From an uncultured Treponema sp. (GTDB lineage: Bacteria; Spirochaetota; Spirochaetia; Treponematales; Treponemataceae): DNA of 14,635 nt. The translations under genes were made by a program, and so were the position numbers. The DNA is taken from assembly GCA_937923945.1 (NCBI GenBank), contig CALDWC010000088.1, positions 1-14,635 of the forward strand. The letters are read 5' to 3'. This document shows positions 1 through 7,307 of the stretch, one piece after another (position 1 is the stretch's first letter; every line of letters begins with the position of its first letter). The notes under the pieces were generated by a model. The model worked only from the letters and a program-made list of their open reading frames with translations, did not search any database and was not told the origin of the DNA.

Positions 1-29
1 ACTTTCAAGAGTACCAAGTGTGGGCGTAT
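1..29. repeat. Terminal direct repeat module R1, left copy
   Basis: The first 29 bases are identical to the last 29 bases of the window (14607-14635), in the same orientation. The match runs to both window edges, so the true repeat is probably longer on at least one side. A shorter related piece (GTGGGC then GTATGCCT) occurs at 9991-10010 with six extra bases between the two parts. I read this as one module of a dispersed intergenic repeat family, not a gene. Confidence 0.85.
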
Positions 30-484
30 GCCTATGGGGCTCCGTCCGTTAAAATCCCTTTCAGCGTCTTTGAAAAACAAGGTCTTTTTGTATTTTACCA
101 AAAACGTACTATGTTTTCACCTAAACCATAGTAAGAATTCGGCGTACGCTGATAAACGGCGTCAAGCTTTTAATCAGCGTTTCCTGAAGGCTGCCTATCG
201 AAAAAGTGGCGCGGAATCTTGCATTCATGCAAGTCGGGGAAAAGTATCCGACAAAAAAACGCCACATCAATTATTGCACAAATTGTAGAGTTGCGTAGCA
301 AGAAGCCATATAACATTTCCAACTACACGCACTTTCGAGATCGGAAAGTCATCAGCATTGACTCGTGCAATGTGCCGGAAGTACTAAAAAGCTTTTTTGA
401 AAAGCTGTTCTTTGCTGACGCCAAGCGAGCATAAAACGGTGGTGTAAAATTTTCACTGATCATTGACAAAACGAAAATTGCCGA
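30..484. other. Gene-free, repeat-like intergenic region
   Basis: No convincing gene is seen here. Two open frames exist (28-288 and 219-434, plus strand), but neither has a clear ribosome binding site or a recognisable domain, and their sequence overlaps the dispersed repeat modules. The stretch carries an imperfect hairpin (ACGCTGAT at 146-153 with ATCAGCGT at 173-180), a 12-bp palindrome AAAAAGCTTTTT at 386-397, and two copies of ATTGACAAAA (462-471 and 484-493) spaced 22 bp apart just upstream of and overlapping the tRNA promoter. Confidence 0.6.
158..184. repeat. Direct repeat module R2, left copy
   Basis: A 27-bp segment beginning GGCGTCAAGC and ending CAGCGTTTCC is repeated exactly at 14570-14596. 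In this copy it lies 128 bp after module R1; in the right copy it lies 10 bp before R1, so the modules are shuffled. Its right half also forms the 3' arm of a hairpin with 146-153, an arm that is missing from the right-hand copy. Confidence 0.85.
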
Positions 485-513
485 TTGACAAAATTTTAAT
501 TATTTTGTATAAT
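485..513 (+). promoter_or_regulatory. Consensus sigma70 promoter of the tRNA
   Basis: TTGACA at 485-490 and TATAAT at 508-513 are both perfect consensus hexamers with a 17-bp spacer. The expected start is near 520, about 16 nt before the mature tRNA 5' end. A perfect promoter fits a stable RNA gene. Read-through may also supply the downstream gene at 674. Confidence 0.88.
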
Positions 514-535
514 CTTTCTCATCATCAAAAGATGC

Positions 536-609
<74 letters not shown>

Positions 610-673
610 ATTTTTTTAACTTTTTTTCTCACACTTGCATATAAAAATCAATTTTTTGAGTTATCTTTTAAGT

Positions 674-2116
674 ATGAAAAAGATAGCTTTATTTTTAGTA
701 CCGCTCTTTTTGAGCGTTTTTTTGTTCGGCGAAGAATGTCAATACAAGACTGACTTCGATTTTAAAAGCGGATTGAGCTTTCCGGCGGGGGATTTTTACA
801 CATTCGGGAAGGCTTCATCAGCGTTTGGTGAACTTTTTTCCGGTGTAAAAACCGAAAAATTTTTCATACCCGATGAACCGGTAAAACTTTCGCAGCTCAA
901 TTTTAACGTGAGTAGTTTCGGACTGCGTTTTTCACCGATTGTATACCTCGATAAAAAAAAACCGCGACCCTGCACATCTTTTTATTTCGGGAGGCTGAAT
1001 TACGGGCGCATGTTCGGAAAACTCAAAGGAAATATGTTTTCAAAACCAAAATATGGGCAAAACATTTCCGTTTCGAAAAACGGTAATTTGAGTTTATCAA
1101 CGGCATCGCTGAAAAGCGATTTCGGTTTTGCGTTTATGCTTCCTGCGTTTGAGCTTAATTACGTTGCAAGCAAAAACGAAAAACTGAATGATTTTGACCA
1201 CGCCGTTTTTTGCGCCTTTAACGGTAAAGATGTGCCGAAAATTCCGGGAGAATTGTACATTTCTGCGTATACCGGCGTTTCCGCGTCGGCTCTCGGTGAA
1301 AAAAAACACAACACGGTGTTCGGAAGTTCGATCGTGTACCGAAATGAATATGTCGGCGTACAAGGCGATTTTGCAAGCAGCGTAAATACGAAAAAAGCGT
1401 GCGGATTCAGCGGCGGTGTCCTTGCGCAGAATTTTTATGAGCATTGCAAGATAAAGATCGGCGTGAGTGCAAACAGCAAAGACTTTATCGCATGGAAAAA
1501 TACCTATGCCGCAAATACACTTTCGTTTTATGCGGCGCCGGAAATTTCTTTTGGGCTTTTTACGCTGGACATGTTTTACAATCTTGAACGGACGGGATTG
1601 CGTCGGAGCGAAAAATATTTCCGCGGAGTTGAAATATTGGAGCACAGCACCGGCGGGAAAATACGGCTTGAAAATAGGCACTTTCGGTTTGTTTCCGCTT
1701 TTGAGTACGGGAAAAACGTGTATTCGCTTGATGTAAAAAACGCGATATATTTTCCGCAACTTGGTTGGATAAAAAAACTTGAAGCAAAGTTTTCATGTGA
1801 ATTGCTTTCAAAACAAATAAATCCATACATTGTGCAAAAGTATACCGGAGGATTACATGCAAACTTTGTGCCGGTGAAACATCTGTCACTTGACGGTTCT
1901 TTTTCGTTTTCACAACAAAACAAATTGAAAAAAGTAAAGCTGAACGGAGTAATGACACCGGTTTTTCAGTGGCAACCGTTTACCATTGAAGGAGCCGTTA
2001 CGCTGAAATACCTTTTAGAAAGAGTACGTGCGAAAAATTCTTTTTTACTTTCGGTGAAAGCTTTTACCAACGAGCCGCATTATCGCGTTGCACTTGAGTA
2101 TGCTGTGCGTTTTTAA
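674..2116 (+). CDS. Secreted protein, probable outer-membrane beta-barrel
   Basis: This 480-residue protein begins with a signal peptide: MKK followed by a hydrophobic run to about residue 18, then GEE. I chose ATG 674 because translation from the TTG at 635 would put 13 extra residues ahead of the normal signal peptide. The mature part is rich in alternating aromatic and polar residues, as in transmembrane beta strands, and it ends in HYRVALEYAVRF. A terminal Phe after such a strand is the usual recognition signal for the Bam assembly machinery. No named family is recognised, so the barrel call is inference from composition and the C-terminus. No strong ribosome binding site is seen. The gene follows the tRNA and converges on the TatD gene across 43 bp. 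Confidence 0.72.
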   Translation: MKKIALFLVPLFLSVFLFGEECQYKTDFDFKSGLSFPAGDFYTFGKASSAFGELFSGVKTEKFFIPDEPVKLSQLNFNVSSFGLRFSPIVYLDKKKPRPCTSFYFGRLNYGRMFGKLKGNMFSKPKYGQNISVSKNGNLSLSTASLKSDFGFAFMLPAFELNYVASKNEKLNDFDHAVFCAFNGKDVPKIPGELYISAYTGVSASALGEKKHNTVFGSSIVYRNEYVGVQGDFASSVNTKKACGFSGGVLAQNFYEHCKIKIGVSANSKDFIAWKNTYAANTLSFYAAPEISFGLFTLDMFYNLERTGLRRSEKYFRGVEILEHSTGGKIRLENRHFRFVSAFEYGKNVYSLDVKNAIYFPQLGWIKKLEAKFSCELLSKQINPYIVQKYTGGLHANFVPVKHLSLDGSFSFSQQNKLKKVKLNGVMTPVFQWQPFTIEGAVTLKYLLERVRAKNSFLLSVKAFTNEPHYRVALEYAVRF

Positions 2117-2159
2117 TCGGAGCGGTCCATCGGTAAATGGGAAGAAATTTATCTCGCTT

Positions 2160-3014
2160 TTAACCGAAAAGTTGCAACGCGTTTTCCAAAACCGTGCCGC
2201 TGAGTGTGTCGAGGTCAAGAGCGCGGATTTCTGCGATCCGTTCATACACATAGCGTACCCAAAGCGGGGTGTTAGTTTCCCCACGATGCGGAGCCGGTGC
2301 CAGATAGGGCGCATCCGTTTCCAAAAGCATTTTGTCAAGCGGCACCGCCTGCACCAATGCGGCGGTTTTTTGTTTTTTTATATGCGTTGTCGCAAAGGTA
2401 CAATTTCCGGAAAAGGAAATATACCAGCCGCGATCCAAAAACGACTTTACTTCATCAACGCCGTACGAATAGCAATGAATCACCCCGTTATGGTATCCGA
2501 CTTTGTCAATGACTTTCAACGTGTCAGCAAAAGCGTCACGACTATGTACTATCACAGGAAGTCCGTATTTTTGCGCAAGCCGCAGCTGCATTTCAAAAAG
2601 GCGTTCTTCACCAACGATGTCGCTTGTACCGCGTTTTTCGCCGATCGTTGCGTTGGCACCGTTCCAGTAGCGGTCTAAGCCACATTCGCCCACAGCCGTT
2701 CGAAGTCCGAGGCTACGTGCTTGCAAAAGATTTTTCTCCAATACGGCAAGTGACTGCTCGGGACTTGCAATAAACGCGGCATCCGGCCAAATCCCGAGCG
2801 AAAAACGGAAACAACGTGGAAGCATGTTCGTCGGATTTGCTTCATCGACTGAAAGCGCAAACCGTTTCGCTTTTGCAAAGCGTGCCGGAAAGTCATCCGG
2901 TTTTGTCCCGATGTCCTGAATAAAATTCAAAGCGGTAATCGCTTCGGGAATAATCGTTTTAAGAGCATCATCATCGTAATAGCTGAAAATATGGCAGTGA
3001 GTGTCCGAAAGCAT
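2160..3014 (-). CDS. TatD family metal-dependent hydrolase
   Basis: This 284-residue protein has the full TatD/amidohydrolase signature. DTHCH at 4-8 supplies two metal-binding His, GECGLD at 109-114 the bridging Glu (E110), VIVHSRDA a His at 157, IHCYSY a His at 180, and LLETDAPYLAP the catalytic Asp at 234, followed by HRGETNTP. Family members are cytosolic phosphodiesterases or 3'-5' exonucleases linked to DNA repair and RNA quality control; the substrate here is unknown. Residues 118-136, rich in Gly and charged residues, look like a loop insertion. The start is fixed by the conserved N-terminal DTHCH. The gene has its own near-consensus promoter ending only 6 nt before the ATG, so the mRNA is probably leaderless. 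Confidence 0.93.
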   Translation of the reverse strand: MLSDTHCHIFSYYDDDALKTIIPEAITALNFIQDIGTKPDDFPARFAKAKRFALSVDEANPTNMLPRCFRFSLGIWPDAAFIASPEQSLAVLEKNLLQARSLGLRTAVGECGLDRYWNGANATIGEKRGTSDIVGEERLFEMQLRLAQKYGLPVIVHSRDAFADTLKVIDKVGYHNGVIHCYSYGVDEVKSFLDRGWYISFSGNCTFATTHIKKQKTAALVQAVPLDKMLLETDAPYLAPAPHRGETNTPLWVRYVYERIAEIRALDLDTLSGTVLENALQLFG

Positions 3015-3020
3015 ACCGGC

Positions 3021-3048
3021 ATTGTACGCAAAAATGCAGATTTGTCAA
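3021..3048 (-). promoter_or_regulatory. Promoter of the TatD gene, predicted leaderless
   Basis: On the minus strand, TTGACA (3048-3043) and TACAAT (3026-3021) are separated by 16 bp. Only six bases (GCCGGT) lie between the -10 box and the ATG at 3014, so the usual +1 position coincides with the A of the start codon. No Shine-Dalgarno sequence would be present in the transcript. Confidence 0.72.
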
Positions 3049-3058
3049 TATTGCGATT

Positions 3059-3129
3059 CGGAAAATTTATAATCGGCATGCATCGGTGAAAAATTTTCCG
3101 TAACGACTTTTATCTAAAATTGCAATTTT
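3059..3129. promoter_or_regulatory. Inverted repeat and palindrome in the divergent region
   Basis: CGGAAAATTT (3059-3068) and AAATTTTCCG (3091-3100) form a perfect 10-bp inverted repeat around a 22-nt centre. A perfect 14-bp palindrome, AAAATTGCAATTTT, lies at 3116-3129, 19 bp before the GTG start of the ATP-grasp gene. A perfect TATAAT on the plus strand overlaps the left arm (3068-3073) but has no good -35 box. These could be operators or leader structures for the divergent pair; the role is inferred only from position. Confidence 0.4.
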
Positions 3130-3148
3130 TTTTGCCGAAAATAATAAT

Positions 3149-4786
3149 GTGAAAACTATTCTCATATTGGGTGCAGGTTTTATGCAAGGCGTCGCCATCC
3201 GCGAAGCAAAAAAAATGGGTATCCGTGTTGTTGCCGTAGACGGCAATCCGAACGCGGTGTGTGCAGGTGAGGCGGATGTATTTGAAAATATTGACCTCAA
3301 AGACACGGCGGCTTTAATCGCCTTTGCAAAAAAACTCCAAGCGAAACAGGATCTGGATGCGGTTTTCACGGCAGCAACCGATTTTTCGTATTCGGTTGCA
3401 GTGATTGCCGAGGCTTGCGGTTTACGCGGTCATACCGTTGCAGCGTGCCGTAATGCAACAAATAAAGTTTTAATGCGGGAATGTTTTCAAAAAGCCGGTG
3501 TTCCTTCCGTCGGATTTTTCAGCGTTGCGAGAAAACAATTGCCACAGTTGCCGCAGCTCCTTGAGGCATCGAAACTATATTTTCCGCTTGCCGTAAAACC
3601 TGCCGATAATATGGGAGCCCGCGGGTGCAAAAAAGTTTGTACGCTTGAAGAATTGATTGCGGCAGTTGAAATCGCTTTGCAATTTTCTCGGTCAAAAACC
3701 GCTATTGTTGAATCGTTTATTGACGGAAAAGAATTTTCGATTGAAGGCATTATTATCGGTGAAAAATTTTATGTAACGGCGCTCGCTGATAGGCATATTT
3801 TTTTTCCGCCGTACTTTATCGAAATGGGACACACGATTCCTGCGGATATTTCAGCAAAGGATACGGAAAAACTTTGTGCCGCATTTGAACAAGGCGCGCG
3901 TGCTTTGGGACTGCACTACGGGGTATGTAAGGGCGATATATTTTTGTCGCACGGAAAAGCCTACATCGGTGAAATTGCCGCCCGACTTTCAGGCGGCTAT
4001 ATGTCGGGCTGGACGGTTCCCTGTTCATCGGGGATTAACATTACGCGGCTTGCACTGCAATTAGCGTTGGGTGAAGATGCGGCGGTATGTGCCGCGCTTG
4101 ACAAAATAAAGCTTCCGCCGACACGGAAAAACACCCGAACCTTTTGTGCCGAACGCGCGTGGATTTCAATTCCGGGTGAAGTCGCCGCCGTTTACGGCAT
4201 GCACGAAGCCGAACGGATGCGCGGAGTTAAAGCGATTTTTCCGCGTGCCGAAAAAAATGCGCGCGTGGTATTCCCCACAAACAACGTAGAAAAATGCGGC
4301 AATGTATTGGCAACGGCACGCTCATACGATATTGCCTGCTCGCGAGCTGAACAAGCGGCTCAAAAAATCATCTTGCGTTTAAAACCGCGCGATCTGCAAA
4401 CCGACGCCTATTTATCTGCTTGTGAAACACGAGATACCGCCCCGAAAATGCCCGACTTTTTTACGATGACGGATGAGCAAAAAAAAATTTTGACCGAACA
4501 TTTTTTTTCGTACGAAAAAATAAAACTAAAAAAACAAAAGCTATCGAAAAAAAACGGCACATCGGTGATTGTATTTCCGCTGAGCTTTCAACCGTTTTTA
4601 CGAAAACTGCATGACGTACAGGGGCGGTCTTTGCTGAAAGCATTGACACAACTATTCTGCATTGAACCGCAGCTTGCGGTGTGGATTACCAAAAATGCTT
4701 CTTCGGAACAAAGCAAAAAATTTTGGCTCATGCTACTGCGAGGCGGAATCCAAGGCGCATTGTATGTGTATGATTCAGCAAAGTAG
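3149..4786 (+). CDS. ATP-grasp ligase with C-terminal extension
   Basis: This 545-residue protein starts at GTG 3149; the first in-frame residues MKTILILGAGFMQG form a Rossmann-like N-terminus typical of the PurK/CarB-like ATP-grasp group. An N-terminal nucleotide-like fold (1-100) is followed by the ATP-grasp region. That region shows the Lys of AVKP (150), a hinge ESFIDGKEFSIEG (188-200), the metal-binding acidic residues GDIF (262-265) and GEIAARLSGG (274-283). Such enzymes join a carboxylate to an amine or thiol using ATP via an acyl phosphate; the substrate cannot be read from the sequence. Residues from about 425 to 545 extend past the usual core, with a Lys-rich linker (457-469) and a final hydrophobic segment. 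The stop overlaps the ribosome binding site of the amidase gene, so the two are probably co-transcribed. Confidence 0.85.
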   Translation: MKTILILGAGFMQGVAIREAKKMGIRVVAVDGNPNAVCAGEADVFENIDLKDTAALIAFAKKLQAKQDLDAVFTAATDFSYSVAVIAEACGLRGHTVAACRNATNKVLMRECFQKAGVPSVGFFSVARKQLPQLPQLLEASKLYFPLAVKPADNMGARGCKKVCTLEELIAAVEIALQFSRSKTAIVESFIDGKEFSIEGIIIGEKFYVTALADRHIFFPPYFIEMGHTIPADISAKDTEKLCAAFEQGARALGLHYGVCKGDIFLSHGKAYIGEIAARLSGGYMSGWTVPCSSGINITRLALQLALGEDAAVCAALDKIKLPPTRKNTRTFCAERAWISIPGEVAAVYGMHEAERMRGVKAIFPRAEKNARVVFPTNNVEKCGNVLATARSYDIACSRAEQAAQKIILRLKPRDLQTDAYLSACETRDTAPKMPDFFTMTDEQKKILTEHFFSYEKIKLKKQKLSKKNGTSVIVFPLSFQPFLRKLHDVQGRSLLKALTQLFCIEPQLAVWITKNASSEQSKKFWLMLLRGGIQGALYVYDSAK

Positions 4787-4796
4787 GAACTCAGAT

Positions 4797-5882
4797 ATGC
4801 TTTTCAAAAAAAACGAGCAAAAAAATAACGCGCTTGCACATACGACAGCTAATAATCAAAAAAGCGGTAAAAAATTGATTGCGGTTTTGCTTTTATTGCT
4901 GTGTGCGGAAAATTTTTATGCGCAGGGAAACTGGTACAAGGCTACCGACTTTGCAAAAAAAATAAACGCCCAAATGTTTTACGAAGCCGTTTCCGAAACA
5001 CTCACTTTTTCAAAAAACAATGCAACGGCAGCGATTTCCGTCGGGGAGCCGCTGGTGATATTGAATCGCGCCCGTATTGAATTTTCGCCCGCACCGATGA
5101 AACAAAATGGAGCATTTTTAATCAACGAAAAAACGGCGAATATTATTGAAAGCTTTTTCACCAATGATGTTGAAAATGAGCCGCTTTTTAAAATTGCCGC
5201 AATTTTAATCGATCCGGGACACGGCGGAAAAGATGCGGGTGCGATCGGCTCATATACGGAAAACGGTAAAAGTATTCCGGTATATGAAAAAAATGTTGTC
5301 CTACCGGTTGCACGCCAATTAGCGGATATGTTGAAAAAAACTTTCCCCGATAAAAAAATTTTGATGACCCGTACGGGAGACACTTATCCGACATTGGAAC
5401 AGCGGGTTGAAATGGCAAATAATGTAAAACTTGCCGAGGATGAGGCAATTATTTTTATTTCGATTCACGCCAACGCATCATTTAACAAAAAAGCAACCGG
5501 CTTTGAAGTGTGGTACTTACCGCGTGATTACAAGCGCTACGATTTGGCAAACGGCAAAGACGTTGAAAAAGAGATTAAACCGATTGTCAACTCGATGCTC
5601 GAAGAAGAGTTCAGTTTGGAAAGTATTTTGATGGCAAAAAATATTTTGGAAAGCTTAAAAGACGCCGTCGGTGATGTTAGTCCCTCACGCGGTTTAAAAG
5701 AAAAAGAGTATTTCGTTGTCCGCAACGCAAAAATGCCCAGCGTTTTAATTGAACTCGGATTTGTAACAAACGAAGCGGAAGCCAAAATTTTAAGTTCACC
5801 GGAGTACTTGAATAAATATGCCACAGGGATATATAATGGCATCATTCAGTTTGTCAGTCAATTTGAAAATCACGGTTTTTAA
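4797..5882 (+). CDS. Exported N-acetylmuramoyl-L-alanine amidase (Amidase_3)
   Basis: This 361-residue enzyme cuts the bond between N-acetylmuramic acid and the stem peptide of peptidoglycan. ATG 4797 is chosen because AGGA (4785-4788) precedes it by 8 nt; the frame is open upstream to 4662, but that start would overlap the ATP-grasp gene. A basic N-terminus is followed by a hydrophobic segment (27-36) ending in FYAQG, a signal peptide or anchor. Residues 44-135 form a stalk-like domain reminiscent of copper amine oxidase N-domains. The catalytic domain has zinc ligands H142 (DPGHGGKD), E164 (YEKN) and H224 (SIHANAS), and catalytic E319 (VLIELGF). All expected active-site residues are present. 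It probably acts in the periplasm during cell separation or wall turnover. Confidence 0.93.
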   Translation: MLFKKNEQKNNALAHTTANNQKSGKKLIAVLLLLLCAENFYAQGNWYKATDFAKKINAQMFYEAVSETLTFSKNNATAAISVGEPLVILNRARIEFSPAPMKQNGAFLINEKTANIIESFFTNDVENEPLFKIAAILIDPGHGGKDAGAIGSYTENGKSIPVYEKNVVLPVARQLADMLKKTFPDKKILMTRTGDTYPTLEQRVEMANNVKLAEDEAIIFISIHANASFNKKATGFEVWYLPRDYKRYDLANGKDVEKEIKPIVNSMLEEEFSLESILMAKNILESLKDAVGDVSPSRGLKEKEYFVVRNAKMPSVLIELGFVTNEAEAKILSSPEYLNKYATGIYNGIIQFVSQFENHGF

Positions 5883-5928
5883 ACTGGCTGTTGACACAAT
5901 TTATGCCATGTGCTGAATGAGGAAAAGT

Positions 5929-6378
5929 ATGAATTTTAAATTTTCAAATATGCTGTTTTTTTTGATTTTTACGGGGCTGATTCTCGTGTACTTTTTCAGT
6001 TTACCGTTTACAAAGCATAACCGGTACACGCTTTATTTTTTAAATCTGCGGACCAAGGAAGTCGGGACGGAAGCCCGCTACGTTTTGAAAACCGGTTCCA
6101 TGTCCCGTGAAGTACAATTGGTGCAGGAATTGGTGCTGGGACCGATGAACCACGATTTTTACGATTACGTTGAAAAAGGGACGAGCTACGACTCGTGCTT
6201 TGTTGACGGCAAAACACTCTACGTTTCATTTCCGAAATCAGTTTTAACCGATATTCAAACAAAAATGTCGTTTGAAACTTTTTATGAATTATTCAAAAAA
6301 AACGTCTTTTCCAATTTTTCAAATATCACCGAAGTTTGTATGTTTTTGGACGGCGTTCAAGTATACAGCGAACAATAA
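5929..6378 (+). CDS. GerMN-domain membrane-anchored protein
   Basis: This protein of about 149 residues has an N-terminal transmembrane segment (about 8-25) followed by one GerMN domain. The family pattern is visible: a strand YTLYFLN, then REVQLVQELVLGPMN, a Gly-Thr turn (KGTSYDSCFVDG) and KTLYVSFPKSV. GerMN domains occur in spore germination protein GerM and in envelope proteins of non-sporulating bacteria. I chose ATG 5929 because GAGGA (5919-5923) sits 5 nt before it; ATG 5917 lies in the same frame but would contain that site within the coding region and has no binding site of its own. The gene follows the amidase by 46 nt and is probably in the same operon, suggesting a cell wall role. 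Its stop codon abuts the stop of the opposing gene. Confidence 0.85.
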   Translation: MNFKFSNMLFFLIFTGLILVYFFSLPFTKHNRYTLYFLNLRTKEVGTEARYVLKTGSMSREVQLVQELVLGPMNHDFYDYVEKGTSYDSCFVDGKTLYVSFPKSVLTDIQTKMSFETFYELFKKNVFSNFSNITEVCMFLDGVQVYSEQ

Positions 6379-7257
6379 TTATTTTCGATACGGCGACTGC
6401 ACCGGACGATTCGGATCACGCACTGTCCAGTCCGGTTCCGCATCGGGGGCAACGCGAGGCATAAACCGTTTTGCTTTTATAGTTTCCATATTGGAACCTT
6501 CATTTGTAACGGTCGACCACCAGTCATAAACACAAACATTAGTTGGTATATTTGCATACACAAAATCCGCTGCTGTCGCAATAAAGCCAATCGGATCGTA
6601 TTCGTAGAATTTTAATCCGGCATTTTTAGTATTCGGAGCCAATTCGTAGGGCTGCCAGTTTTGCGGAATGTAGTTGCGTTCCAGTATTTTTTCATAATCG
6701 GTCGGCATACTATACGACCAAATCAATTTCGTGCAGGTATCTAACGCATATAAATCATCATTCAATTTTCGCTCAAAAATCTTTCGTCCCCTGGCAGCCG
6801 TCGCAGTAAATTTAAAAAACACAAACCGCTGCAAAAACGCCGCTTCTCGAGGAGATTCATAGAGCGGCACTTGATACGGATGCACCCCGTCAATCCGATA
6901 ATACGTTACATCATCGAGGCGGTTTGTTACGTTTAAAACAACGGGGGTGCCGGGAACAACCGCTTCGTAATACTTTTGTGTTTTATACGGTTTACCCCAA
7001 TTCCCGATCGGTTCACACGGCTGCCAGCTGAACTTGTCGGACGAAGCGAGCATTTCACCTACCGGTATGGATTCCCGAGAGGCAGTCAGCGTAATTTTTG
7101 CCAGATGGACAAGCATCGCGCCCAGTTTTGCCTTAGAATACATACAGTCGGGATTATCGGCGTTTGCAGCTGCAACAAAGCGGTACTCTTCTTCGCTTTG
7201 CGAAAGACAAACTGCCGCACTGCAGCATAAAATCAAAAAAGCAAAGCACCGTTTCAT
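6379..7257 (-). CDS. Secreted protein related to the upstream lipoprotein
   Basis: This 292-residue protein has a cleavable signal peptide (MKR, hydrophobic 4-18, then CLSQS). The ATG at 7257 lies 7 nt after GAGGAG; the ATG two codons earlier is too close to that site. The middle of the protein is clearly related to the neighbouring lipoprotein: VTYYRID (117-123), RFVFFKFTATAARG (144-157), LYALDTCTKLIWSY (169-182) and KFYEYDPIGFI (216-226) each have a match there in the same order. It lacks the neighbour's long C-terminal region. No catalytic motif or named domain is recognised. It is the last gene of a three-gene minus-strand operon and probably acts in the periplasm or on the surface. Confidence 0.78.
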   Translation of the reverse strand: MKRCFAFLILCCSAAVCLSQSEEEYRFVAAANADNPDCMYSKAKLGAMLVHLAKITLTASRESIPVGEMLASSDKFSWQPCEPIGNWGKPYKTQKYYEAVVPGTPVVLNVTNRLDDVTYYRIDGVHPYQVPLYESPREAAFLQRFVFFKFTATAARGRKIFERKLNDDLYALDTCTKLIWSYSMPTDYEKILERNYIPQNWQPYELAPNTKNAGLKFYEYDPIGFIATAADFVYANIPTNVCVYDWWSTVTNEGSNMETIKAKRFMPRVAPDAEPDWTVRDPNRPVQSPYRK

Positions 7258-7307
7258 CCGCATCTCCTCGTTATTTCCAACTGATCGTGTAGGTAACTTC
7301 CAAGGAA

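Noticed and set aside
28..434. Two small plus-strand open frames (86 and 71 codons) at the left edge
   Set aside because: They span the dispersed repeat modules, lack ribosome binding sites and show no domain or protein-like composition.
1097..1759. 220-codon minus-strand frame inside the barrel protein gene
   Set aside because: It is antisense to a gene with a signal peptide and barrel C-terminus; its composition is Arg/Lys/Cys-rich, as expected of a shadow.
2088..2678. 196-codon plus-strand frame opposite the TatD gene
   Set aside because: The TatD reading has all catalytic motifs in order; the opposite frame has none.
5891..5928. TTGACA at 5891 as a promoter for the GerMN gene
   Set aside because: No acceptable -10 box lies 15-19 bp downstream, and the gene is close behind the amidase gene.
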